From NCBI GenBank assembly GCA_964621445.1, contig CAZUNO010000013.1, positions 1 through 64,000 of the forward strand: a stretch of 64,000 nt of DNA. The letters run 5' to 3'. The translations under genes were made by a program, and so were the position numbers. The stretch comes from CAZUNO01 sp964621445 [NCBI: Candidatus Hadarchaeota archaeon] (GTDB taxonomy: Archaea > CAYQAE01 > CAYVLA01). The notes below the pieces were generated by a model. That model did no database searches. It was not told the DNA's origin and worked only from the letters and a program-made list of their open reading frames with translations. This document shows positions 26,220 to 34,324 of the stretch, piece by piece; within the stretch, counting starts at the first letter, position 1; each line of letters starts with the position of its first letter.

Positions 26220-27107
26220 CTAGAGCAGGGGGTCCAGGATACGTTTAGCCTTCAGTATATCCTTCCTCTGTTGAGGTCCCTTTATCTCCCGTTCTATGGT
26301 GACCGGTCCCCCAAAACCCGCGCCTTTTAGGCGTCTCATTAGGAGTTCGAACTCCACCTCGCCCTCCCCCAGTGGCCTTTCATGACCCAGGTCCTCATCA
26401 CGATTCGGCCAAACACCGTCCTTGGCATGCATGCCCCTGACGTATTCGCCGAATATTTCCACTGCATCCAGAGGATTCGCCATCCCATACATTATAAGGT
26501 TGGCCGGGTCCAGGTTAACGCCCAGGTTGCCGGTGTCCACATCCTCTATGGTTCTCTTCAACGTGGAGGGCAACTCCTGGCCAGTCTCGAAACAGAAAAT
26601 CTGATCGTTGCCCTTGCAGTGGAGAGCTAATTCACGCATTGCATCCACGAAACCCGAATATATCGGATCCTGCTCATCATCCGGTATGAACCCTATATGA
26701 GAGGTTATGCTGTCTATCCCCATATCGCGGGCCAGATCCGAGAATTTCTTGGCAAGCTCCAGCCTCCTCTTCCTGTGTTTGGGAGGCACAAGGCCCATGG
26801 TCTCAGGTCCCCGGTTTAGATTGAATACCTGTCCCTCGAATAGTAGGAACAAGGAACTAATTCGGATGCCGGTCTTCTCCGCAGCCTCTTGAACCAGGTT
26901 GACATCAATCCTGTCCACCATCATTTCCGCAGTGCATGATAGCTGACAGGTAGGTATCCCAAGGTCAAGGACCTTCCGGAAACTCTTCAGGGGATCATCC
27001 GATATGCCTACTATTAGACCAAGATCCATTTTTGGCATAAGTCCACGCTCGATGCCCAATTGATAATGATATCCCATAAAATACTCGGAACGACTTTGGT
27101 CCTTCAT
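26220..27107 (-). CDS. Sugar phosphate isomerase/epimerase-like TIM-barrel protein
   Basis: A 295-residue member of the xylose-isomerase-like TIM-barrel (AP_endonuc_2) superfamily. Metal-ligand candidates are Glu in FCFETGQE near residue 180, Asp and Asn in VNLDPANLIMYG near 207, His in GMHAKDG near 232 and Glu in TIEREIKG near the end. This set matches the sugar isomerase/epimerase branch (IolE/IolI or ketose epimerase type) rather than DNA repair enzymes. The ATG at 27107 follows AGGTTGA. Its position among sugar dehydrogenases supports a role in converting an unusual sugar. Confidence 0.88.
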   Translation of the reverse strand: MKDQSRSEYFMGYHYQLGIERGLMPKMDLGLIVGISDDPLKSFRKVLDLGIPTCQLSCTAEMMVDRIDVNLVQEAAEKTGIRISSLFLLFEGQVFNLNRGPETMGLVPPKHRKRRLELAKKFSDLARDMGIDSITSHIGFIPDDEQDPIYSGFVDAMRELALHCKGNDQIFCFETGQELPSTLKRTIEDVDTGNLGVNLDPANLIMYGMANPLDAVEIFGEYVRGMHAKDGVWPNRDEDLGHERPLGEGEVEFELLMRRLKGAGFGGPVTIEREIKGPQQRKDILKAKRILDPLL

Positions 27108-27207
27108 TTCAACCTGCCTGAACTAGCAAAGATGCTTTCTTTGCTTATCTTCATAATTGCCATAAATACATAAGACAAGAGCAGCAACGTCCCGTTTGGG
27201 CTGGAAT

Positions 27208-28197
27208 ATGGCGATGGAAACGGACAGGACCATCATTCCCCTTATGGCTCTGGTTTTTCTAGCACCCCTTATAGGGGAGGGCATATCCACATCGACCCCG
27301 GTTCATAAATTCTTCCAGCCCGTGACCCTCCTCTTGTTGATTGCTCTCTACGGATTTGGTGCCCTCCAAATCCGGGAGTCAATGGTTCGGTGGGGAAAGC
27401 AGGGAAATGCCTGGCGTTTCTTGCTTATCATGGGTGCGGCCTATGGGATAGTCGAGGAAGCTCTCTATCTCTTGAGTTTCTTCAATCCCCAATGGGTTGA
27501 TCTGGGTCCCATGACCAATTACGGTCGTTGGTTAGGAGTCAATTGGCCCTGGGCATTTGAATTGACCATCTTCCACGCCATCTATAGCATCACAATTCCC
27601 ATTCTCGTAGTCCACACTATATTTCCATCCCTGCGGGATCGACCTTGGCTATCTGAGAAAGGCGACTTCACCTGTTTAGCCGTATTTCTCGTTAGTGGGC
27701 CTCTCTGGCTATTGTTCGTGACCGATAAGTACGGATATATCACGGGGGCAGCTCAATATGGCGGATTTCTCCTCCTCGTATTGGTTCTGATTGCCATAGC
27801 ACGAAGGGGAATCGGGGAAGATAATGGAACCCGACAGACCTCATCCCGGCCTAGACCAGCTTTTCTCTTCATGTCGGGCTTGATATGGGCGATTTTATTC
27901 TTCCTGATCTTCGCCTGGCTTGTTCCTACCTGGGAGCAGCCCCCTATATTTTCCATGACCGGCTTATTTGGAATCACCCTCCTTTGGGTGGTTCCAGTTG
28001 ATCGCTGGCTAACCGGCAATCCATTCCGGGACCACATAACCATGACCTCCGCCGGTCTGGGGGCACTCTCATTTCTGATCATATTTCTCCTCCTGGTGGG
28101 CGAACCCCTAAGCAAGATAATATTTGGCATTCTGGGAGTGGCTATCATCCTGGTCACGCTTCTGAAAATTGGGAAAAAAAGAGACCTTCCCGAATAG
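27208..28197 (+). CDS. Polytopic membrane protein, about nine TM segments
   Basis: A 329-residue hydrophobic protein with roughly nine membrane helices and short loops. A conserved-looking MGAAYGIVEEALYLLSFF segment (helix 3) carries an EE pair in the membrane, as CAAX-protease-like (CPBP) proteins do, and an FHAIYS follows in the next helix; this hints at an intramembrane metalloprotease fold but is not enough to call one. The start is uncertain (TTG 27196, ATG 27208, ATG 27214); 27208 is used. No transporter family was recognised. Confidence 0.7.
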   Translation: MAMETDRTIIPLMALVFLAPLIGEGISTSTPVHKFFQPVTLLLLIALYGFGALQIRESMVRWGKQGNAWRFLLIMGAAYGIVEEALYLLSFFNPQWVDLGPMTNYGRWLGVNWPWAFELTIFHAIYSITIPILVVHTIFPSLRDRPWLSEKGDFTCLAVFLVSGPLWLLFVTDKYGYITGAAQYGGFLLLVLVLIAIARRGIGEDNGTRQTSSRPRPAFLFMSGLIWAILFFLIFAWLVPTWEQPPIFSMTGLFGITLLWVVPVDRWLTGNPFRDHITMTSAGLGALSFLIIFLLLVGEPLSKIIFGILGVAIILVTLLKIGKKRDLPE

Positions 28198-28292
28198 GGT
28201 CACCAAAGTGTAGATCGGATTCCAAGTAAAAATATGGGCAATGCCAAAATCAAACAAAAACAAATAAGGAGACCCCTGTTGATCTTGGCGCC

Positions 28293-29276
28293 ATGCCGGA
28301 TATTATCAGGACTGGTATCGTAGGTTTTGGCGGCATGGGACAGGGTCATGCTAGGACGGTTTCGGATAACCCTGGAATGGATCTAGTGGGAGTCGCTGAC
28401 CCCAGCCCTAAGACCCATAAATTAGCGGAGGATTTCGGGGTTATTGCCTTTAAAAACTACGACGAGCTGATCGAAAAGGAGAACCCCCAGGCAATCATAG
28501 TGGCCTCTCCCTCCAATACCCATGGAGAGGTGGTAATGAAATGTTGTCAAGTCGGAATACATGTTTTCTGCGAGAAGCCCTTTACAACCACATTCCAGGA
28601 ATCCATAGAAGTAAGGGATGCCGTCAAGTCGTCCGACATAGTCTTTACCATAGGATTGGTCCTCAGACATACGGAAACCTACGGAAGGGCAAAAGAGATG
28701 GTATCCCAGGGTCTTCTAGGCGGGATTGGAATGGCCGATTGCCGGTACTCCGGGAACCTTTTGGGACGATATGAATACGTATTTTCAAAAAACCTGGGAA
28801 GGGGCCTCATCAATGAGCACACCATTCACATGATCGATGCCATGGAGTATATCCTGGGACCGGTAGAATCGGTGCTGGCCACCACCGACGCCTCCAAAAT
28901 GCATACTGAATACAACGCGGCCATGATCCTCAAGCATAGGAGCGGTTCCTTTACCTCCATAACCGCCAGCGGAGTATCGACGCTATCAAGCCATGCCTGG
29001 ATCACCGGTCAAGACCTGGAGATTCTGATCGAAAATAATACGGATCTTCTAACCAGAGAGGATGGGGAAGAGAAAAAAATTCTATCAACAAATCTGGGCT
29101 ACGACAGGGAGATCGAGGACTTCAGGCGATCCATCGTTAGCGGTAAAAAGCCACTAACCGGGATAGACGAGGCCTTCGCCTCCTCACGTCTAATCGAAGC
29201 TATCTACAGGTCTTCGGAAAACGGGGAACAGGTAGAGCCCCTGGAACTGGAATCCCAGGCAGCTCTGGACGAATGA
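28293..29276 (+). CDS. Gfo/Idh/MocA-family dehydrogenase
   Basis: A 327-residue oxidoreductase with Rossmann motif GIVGFGGMGQGHART, catalytic HVFCEKPFTTT near residue 90 and NEHTIHMIDAMEYILG near residue 170, which supplies the catalytic His. All active-site landmarks are present, unlike the gene at 25149. It closes the glycan-related stretch. Substrate is not predictable from sequence; sugar or inositol oxidation is the family norm. Confidence 0.92.
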   Translation: MPDIIRTGIVGFGGMGQGHARTVSDNPGMDLVGVADPSPKTHKLAEDFGVIAFKNYDELIEKENPQAIIVASPSNTHGEVVMKCCQVGIHVFCEKPFTTTFQESIEVRDAVKSSDIVFTIGLVLRHTETYGRAKEMVSQGLLGGIGMADCRYSGNLLGRYEYVFSKNLGRGLINEHTIHMIDAMEYILGPVESVLATTDASKMHTEYNAAMILKHRSGSFTSITASGVSTLSSHAWITGQDLEILIENNTDLLTREDGEEKKILSTNLGYDREIEDFRRSIVSGKKPLTGIDEAFASSRLIEAIYRSSENGEQVEPLELESQAALDE

Positions 29277-29296
29277 TTAACCTTTAATCCCGGAAA

Positions 29297-30148
29297 CTAG
29301 GTTTTGGGCTTCATGTAATTCTTCATGAAGCTCTCCATTTTCCCATTCTTGTAGACCCTGATCAACTCAAGCATTCCGTTATGGGCAGGGATTGTCGTGC
29401 CTTTCAGGGAGAAGATCACGAACAGTCTGTCGTCCTTCTCCACCTCCTCGAACTTCACGGTACCGTACATGGGGGCTTCCATGATCTGTTCGTATTTTCC
29501 TTCAACCTCTATCTCGCTGACCGCCCTGTAACGTTGGGACTGGTTGTTATGGGTCAAAGTAAGGTCCACAATGGTCCGGTTGCGGTTGAAGAAGTAGTCC
29601 GAGACACCCTCGAAATAGTAGAATACGGAGCCGTTGGTTTGGTTGAGCCAAACCACATAGGTGGAGGTGGCGCCCAATCCTGCCTTTCCGGGAGCGCTTG
29701 CCTTTAGAACATCGGTGAAGTCATACATATACATGTCGAATTCGTATGTACGGCTCTGGTTTCTCCACTCAACCGTCCCGTTCCACATGTCCGGATCCGC
29801 ACCTATGTATCGGGCCTGATCCATCATTCTGTTTATCTTGGCCAGGTTCATTATGGTCTCTTCATGGGTATCCCCGGTGGTGACATTGCTATCCAGGTAC
29901 GCAATATCCTCATCCCGAATCTTCTTGAGGGTATTGTACCTCACTTTCACCTGTTCAAGCGGCCTTCTGCTTATCATGCTCAACACGAAAGCATACTTCT
30001 GCTCCATTGTCGAGAGTGTGGAGGGGTACTCGTTCCTCAGTATGGTCACATCCTCCTCCGCGCTCTCACCAATGATGAACAGGGTTATCAGTGTCGAGAG
30101 CACGATTGCAATACCTATTACGCCGACAAGACTTCTATCAACCTTCAT
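29297..30148 (-). CDS. Cassette protein A1: N-terminally anchored extracytoplasmic protein
   Basis: A 283-residue protein with one N-terminal membrane helix (residues 8-26, VGVIGIAIVLSTLITLFII) and a beta-rich outer domain with several N-x-S/T sites. It is a clear paralogue of the proteins at 31460 and 43274: shared landmarks are the basic-Asp-Arg N-terminus, ILRNEYPS just after the helix, YYFEGVSDYFFNRNRT in the middle and EVEKDDRLFVIF near the end. Its partner B1 lies 48 bp upstream in the same operon. No known family was recognised. Confidence 0.85.
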   Translation of the reverse strand: MKVDRSLVGVIGIAIVLSTLITLFIIGESAEEDVTILRNEYPSTLSTMEQKYAFVLSMISRRPLEQVKVRYNTLKKIRDEDIAYLDSNVTTGDTHEETIMNLAKINRMMDQARYIGADPDMWNGTVEWRNQSRTYEFDMYMYDFTDVLKASAPGKAGLGATSTYVVWLNQTNGSVFYYFEGVSDYFFNRNRTIVDLTLTHNNQSQRYRAVSEIEVEGKYEQIMEAPMYGTVKFEEVEKDDRLFVIFSLKGTTIPAHNGMLELIRVYKNGKMESFMKNYMKPKT

Positions 30149-30196
30149 TCTTGTCCCAACCTATCCTCATCAATTCGATGAATAATTGCCACCAAA

Positions 30197-31315
30197 CTAT
30201 TCTTCCCCTTCAGCGGCTTCTTCCACTTCCTGATCCCTCTCCCTGGCAGGGACGATGAAGCAGAAGTAGGAGATTATGGCTATCAGTATTACTCCCACCA
30301 CTATCAGCAGCACTGACCTCATCAGACTGGAGCTCTTTTCCTGCTGTTGGCTTTCCTCAACCTCCTCCTGTAGCTGCTTCTCCTCTTCCTCCATCTGCTC
30401 GAACTTCTCTTCAGCATGGGCCATAGAATCCTCGTACTTGTTTTCCTGTTCCCATGCGTAGTATATGGAGTTCTGCAATATCTTCCGGAAGTTCTCGTCC
30501 TGGAGGAAGTTGCTGAAGTGCGTGGGGTCCTCCTCCTTCGTCGAAATCATGTCCGTTCCCGCAAAGGTAATCGAGGTTCCATTTCTCTCGTAAACGACCA
30601 CCAAGGGGGCGCCCAGTTCCTGATCCTCATAAACCATGGTGTAATCGCCCTCCTCAGGCATGAGATGGGTAAATTCCTTGGTGCTCTCATTCAGGTGGGC
30701 AACGAATCTTTTGTCCTGAAGCGAGAACTCGTCAGCAACCCCTTCCGTGATCTGATGGTCATCTGCCTCCACATAGAATGTTCTTCTGACCATTTCACGA
30801 ACCTCGTTCTCCTCACACCTGGGGATTTCAACTACCCTCGTCTCCCCGGTTTCCGTATTACGGCAAATGAATGTGGGGCTCACCGATTGGTATGAAGTGC
30901 CGAAGATGGGGAATATGGTCCCGTTCAATTCTAGGGTAATGTCCTCATGTCCCACGCTTCCCATACCAACTATTGAACCCCCCTGATTGAAGTACCACTC
31001 CAGGGCGGGAACCATCCTCTCAGCATTAAGCTCCCATGTCGTCAGGGCAACGACCACGCACTTGACCTGGGGGAAATAGAGCAGGGTATTCATGAGATCC
31101 TGGTTCCCCACCAGCACGATTTCCGCTTTGCCCGAAAGTCTGGAATCGGCCTCAATAAGGTCCTGCAGGGCCTCACCATAAAGACTGAGGTCCTGATCGC
31201 CCTTTTTCGGCCCATGATAAATCAAGATCACGGGCTTTTCCTCCTGAGCCAGGAGCACAGGAGAAACCATTACGACCGCGAGCATTCCAATGATAAGTAG
31301 TCCCGACTTGTGCAT
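30197..31315 (-). CDS. Cassette protein B1: exported, C-terminally anchored GATase1/ThuA-like protein
   Basis: A 372-residue protein. A signal peptide ends near residue 23 (VSPVLLAQEE). Residues 28-270 form an alpha/beta domain that reads like a class I glutamine-amidotransferase/ThuA-type flavodoxin fold (KPVILIYHGP, CVVVALTTW, YFNQGGSIVGMGS), without a convincing Cys-His-Glu triad. A strongly acidic Glu/Gln-rich coiled coil (about 295-325) leads to a single membrane helix (about 330-350) and an acidic cytosolic tail. It is paralogous to B2 at 32332 and, more distantly, to B3 at 44161. A1 follows in the same operon. A sensor or scaffold role fits the build but is inference. Confidence 0.82.
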   Translation of the reverse strand: MHKSGLLIIGMLAVVMVSPVLLAQEEKPVILIYHGPKKGDQDLSLYGEALQDLIEADSRLSGKAEIVLVGNQDLMNTLLYFPQVKCVVVALTTWELNAERMVPALEWYFNQGGSIVGMGSVGHEDITLELNGTIFPIFGTSYQSVSPTFICRNTETGETRVVEIPRCEENEVREMVRRTFYVEADDHQITEGVADEFSLQDKRFVAHLNESTKEFTHLMPEEGDYTMVYEDQELGAPLVVVYERNGTSITFAGTDMISTKEEDPTHFSNFLQDENFRKILQNSIYYAWEQENKYEDSMAHAEEKFEQMEEEEKQLQEEVEESQQQEKSSSLMRSVLLIVVGVILIAIISYFCFIVPARERDQEVEEAAEGEE

Positions 31316-31362
31316 CTAATTCACCAATCACTACGCACTTCCTATGTAATGGCGAAGGCCCC

Positions 31363-31371
31363 ATATTTAAA
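31363..31371 (-). promoter_or_regulatory. TATA box of the B1-A1 operon
   Basis: On the minus strand this reads TTTAAATAT, centred about 52 bp before the B1 start, with GGTGA just ahead of the ATG. It faces a second TATA box at 31400-31408, so cassettes 1 and 2 are fired back to back from a 144 bp region. Confidence 0.6.
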
Positions 31372-31399
31372 CTTTTTTATCCCACCAATACGCAAAAGC

Positions 31400-31408
31400 A
31401 ATTTATAG
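31400..31408 (+). promoter_or_regulatory. TATA box of the A2-B2 operon
   Basis: The sequence AATTTATAG lies about 55 bp upstream of the A2 start at 31460. An upstream purine run (CAAAAGC) may be the BRE. A CCAGGAGAG ribosome binding site at 31445-31453 precedes the start codon. Confidence 0.6.
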
Positions 31409-31459
31409 GAGTAAATATAGAGTTCTTCCTACAGGAAAACACTCCAGGAGAGAAAAAAT

Positions 31460-32317
31460 ATGGTGGAAGTTGACAAAAGGGTAATCGGCCTGGCACTCTT
31501 GTCAGTTATCCTATCAACCCTAATTATGATCACGATTGCCGGCGAAGATATAGAACAACCAGTTGAGATACTGAAGAACGAGTACCCAAGGAAGCTCGGT
31601 GGTCGGAAGACGACCTTTAGTTTTGCCATGGTTTCCAGGGAAAAGTTTGAAAATGTCGAGATGAGGTTCGCCATGCTGAGCCGGGAGTCCCTGAGGGCCG
31701 CAGATATGATTGACCCCCAGAAAGAGTTTAACGTTACTGATTCACCCCAGGATGTCCTGGATAACGTGGTAAAATTCGACTGGCTCATGAACCAGACCTC
31801 CCTGCTGGGAATAGAGGCGGAGAAATTCGAACGTGAATTCCAGTTCCAGGGAGTGCAGGGGGATATGGTACTGTATGACTATACTGCTATCTTAGGATCT
31901 CTCTCCGGCCAGGAGATAGCCGTCTCCGTTCCCCTGCTATACGCAGCGATAATTGACGAGAATGGATACAGTTACTATTTTGAGGGAAAATCGGACTTTT
32001 TCTACGAACCGGAAATGAACCTCGTCTCCCTCACCACATCCCATAACGAAAACGAAACCAGCTATCTGCCCGAGGATCAGGCCTGGGGAGACGTCAAGTT
32101 ACCGATTTCGGAAGCCCCGACCGGGGTTCTGGAATACAGATCGGTGGATAAGGACGACACCTTCAGCGTCATATTCACCGTGGAAATGACGGAAAGCCCC
32201 CCTGGATTCTCCATCCCCATTAAGGAGGAGGAAATGAACTTGGTTCTGATCCAAGTCATTAGGGCCTACCTGGACGGGGAGCTGTTCGAGGATCCAATAT
32301 TCAATTTGATTGAGTGA
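31460..32317 (+). CDS. Cassette protein A2: N-terminally anchored extracytoplasmic protein
   Basis: A 285-residue paralogue of A1 and A3. One membrane helix covers residues 9-27 (IGLALLSVILSTLIMITIA), then VEILKNEYPRKL, a mid-region YSYYFEGKSDFFYEPE, a SLTTSHNENET motif that matches the SLSISHND and LTLTHNNQ of its paralogues, and VDKDDTFSVIFTVEM towards the end. The outer domain is acidic and beta-rich. The start at 31460 has a good AGGAG. Its partner B2 begins 14 bp after the stop, so gene order here is A then B, the reverse of cassettes 1 and 3. Confidence 0.85.
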   Translation: MVEVDKRVIGLALLSVILSTLIMITIAGEDIEQPVEILKNEYPRKLGGRKTTFSFAMVSREKFENVEMRFAMLSRESLRAADMIDPQKEFNVTDSPQDVLDNVVKFDWLMNQTSLLGIEAEKFEREFQFQGVQGDMVLYDYTAILGSLSGQEIAVSVPLLYAAIIDENGYSYYFEGKSDFFYEPEMNLVSLTTSHNENETSYLPEDQAWGDVKLPISEAPTGVLEYRSVDKDDTFSVIFTVEMTESPPGFSIPIKEEEMNLVLIQVIRAYLDGELFEDPIFNLIE

Positions 32318-32331
32318 TTGAGGTGATATCG

Positions 32332-33306
32332 ATGAAACGTTTGACGGCTCTGTTGGTTGCTTCTGTGTTGCTTTCGGTACTACCTGTATATGCACAATCC
32401 GAAGAGGTTAGACCGGTTATTTTGGTATATACCGGGATCGATCAGGGTTTTGCAGAGATGCTGGCACCCCTGATAGAGGAGAATGAGGATATAGATAGCG
32501 AGGTACAGGTGGTGACATCGCCTGAAACGCTTAGTATAGCCGCGGCCTTACCCCAGACCGAGTGCATAATCATATACGCCTCAAACGAGGCTGAACTCGA
32601 GGGGCTGGAAGACGCCATTACGACCTTCTTCCTGCAGGGCGGTGGAGTTATAGGCATTAGGGATGCATGCTACGAGCCCTATGCCGGCAAACTGGCAACC
32701 GAGGTTTTCCCGACTCATGCTAATGAGTCCAAAAGACAGATGAGCCCCAGGGAAACCCGGGCCAGGACCTATGTGAAGCAGGAGGACACCAGCCTCACTG
32801 AGGGTCTTCCAGAGAAATTTGATCTCATCAGCATGGGGACCTATTACCCGGCCGATTCAGAGGGCAACTATCTTGAAAGCATCGATCAGGATAAACACAT
32901 CCCCTATAAGGATGAGGAGATCGGCTCGCCGCTGGTAATAGCTAACGACAATGAAAATGGAGGCAAATCCATAGGTCTCCCTGGTATATGGACCATAGGC
33001 AACTCACGTGTGGATGTCTACTACGGCAACCTCGTTGCCCAGGAGGAATTCCAGACCCTGTTCAGTAACATAGTGCAATGGACGGCGAAGGAAAGCTCTA
33101 GATTTAGGGATATTGAGGAAGGCCTCGAGGAGAAGATCGAAGAGGCCAAGGGCAAGGCCGAAAGACTGAAGGAAGAGGCCGAAGAGGCTCGTAGGAAGGA
33201 GGAAACCCAGAGATTGATCTTCTTGATAGGTGTATGGGCTGCAGGCCTTATCGTCTGCGGAGTGATAGTAAAGAAGATGATCCTGGTGCCTATAGAGCCT
33301 GAGTGA
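32332..33306 (+). CDS. Cassette protein B2: exported, C-terminally anchored GATase1/ThuA-like protein
   Basis: A 324-residue paralogue of B1. It has a signal peptide (MKRLTALLVASVLLSVLPVYAQ), an alpha/beta domain to about residue 255 (RPVILVYTGIDQG, CIIIYASNEAE, FFLQGGGVIGIRDACYEP), a Lys/Glu/Ala-rich coiled coil (about 260-288) and one membrane helix (about 290-312) with a short tail. The ATG at 32332 is preceded by GAGGTGAT; the frame opens at 32314 but that start lacks a signal. The RDACYEP stretch places a Cys where a class I amidotransferase nucleophile elbow could be, but a triad cannot be confirmed. Confidence 0.82.
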   Translation: MKRLTALLVASVLLSVLPVYAQSEEVRPVILVYTGIDQGFAEMLAPLIEENEDIDSEVQVVTSPETLSIAAALPQTECIIIYASNEAELEGLEDAITTFFLQGGGVIGIRDACYEPYAGKLATEVFPTHANESKRQMSPRETRARTYVKQEDTSLTEGLPEKFDLISMGTYYPADSEGNYLESIDQDKHIPYKDEEIGSPLVIANDNENGGKSIGLPGIWTIGNSRVDVYYGNLVAQEEFQTLFSNIVQWTAKESSRFRDIEEGLEEKIEEAKGKAERLKEEAEEARRKEETQRLIFLIGVWAAGLIVCGVIVKKMILVPIEPE

Positions 33307-33343
33307 AGGGGTTTACTGGTAAAGGCTAGTTAATTACCCGGAT

Positions 33344-34234
33344 TCACTCGCTGAGGCTATCGGCCAAGAGCTGGTCTATAGATACAACCCGCACACTACT
33401 GGGGACTGTATCGGTCCCAATTACCTCTAAAGCTCCCGCCTGGTGAATTAGACTAAGCGCTCCCCCGATTAGCAGGGGGTGGGTACACGCAGCAATGGTC
33501 ATCTTCGCCCCTGCCTGTTTTGCCAGGGAAATGGCCTCTGCCATTGTTCCCCCTGTGCTGATGATATCATCGGCGATTACCACGTCCCTTCCCTTAACCT
33601 CCAGGTCTCCAGCAGATATCTCAACATCCTCGGGGCCCTTTCTAACCTTTTTCATGACCGTGAAGTCAGCGTCTATCTCTTTGGCCATGGCCCTGGCCCA
33701 CTGTTTCGCTTCCTCGTCAGGGGCGACAACCACCGGTTCGTCGAGGGAATAGTTATTGAGTATGAAATCCCCAATTAAGGGCATTGCCGTCAGGTTATGG
33801 CATTCTATATTGAACATCTTGGCGACATCCGCAACCCGATGTAGGTGAATATCAACGGTATACAGTTCCTCCAGTCCCGAGAATTCCAGTAGCTTGCTGA
33901 CAACCCGGAAACTGACCACCTCTCCCGACTTGAAACTCACATCCTGCCTGGAGTATGCAAAATAAGGAATAACACCCCGTATTTTTGCAGCTCCAAGTTC
34001 GGAAAGGGTATCCGTGAGAAATAGCATCTCCATTAGTAGGTTATCAGGCTGAAATCCCATGGTTTGTATCAGTATTACTTCCTCGTTCTCAACTGGAGTG
34101 TGGATTCGAAGGTATTTTTCTCCATCAGGGAAGGTCTTTATCTCAACGTTGCCAAATGTGGCGTTCATCTTGTGGGCAACCCGGGCTGCTAGACCTTGAG
34201 AGCCAGAACCGCCGATTACAATCGGACCAGACAT
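33344..34234 (-). CDS. prs: Ribose-phosphate pyrophosphokinase (PRPP synthetase)
   Basis: A 296-residue enzyme that makes PRPP from ribose 5-phosphate and ATP for nucleotide, His and Trp synthesis. Landmarks are IKTFPDGEKYLRI near residue 32, the FAYSRQD flexible-loop/ATP segment, the divalent-metal VDIHLHR and the PRPP-loop DDIISTGGTMAEA near residue 215. The length is normal for the compact archaeal form. The ATG at 34234 is used; a TTG at 34258 is in frame. It points away from the nearby HisG gene, a PRPP user. Confidence 0.95.
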   Translation of the reverse strand: MSGPIVIGGSGSQGLAARVAHKMNATFGNVEIKTFPDGEKYLRIHTPVENEEVILIQTMGFQPDNLLMEMLFLTDTLSELGAAKIRGVIPYFAYSRQDVSFKSGEVVSFRVVSKLLEFSGLEELYTVDIHLHRVADVAKMFNIECHNLTAMPLIGDFILNNYSLDEPVVVAPDEEAKQWARAMAKEIDADFTVMKKVRKGPEDVEISAGDLEVKGRDVVIADDIISTGGTMAEAISLAKQAGAKMTIAACTHPLLIGGALSLIHQAGALEVIGTDTVPSSVRVVSIDQLLADSLSE

Positions 34235-34324
34235 ATAGGATATTCTCTTCTGGGTCAATATAAAGGTATTCGGGACTTAATAATCTTGAAAAATTAGCCC
34301 GGGTGTTATCAAGCAAGACCCTTC

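Noticed and set aside
12526-29276. Mobile island with integrase or attachment sites
   Set aside because: No integrase, transposase, tRNA end or flanking direct repeat was found around the glycan-related stretch.
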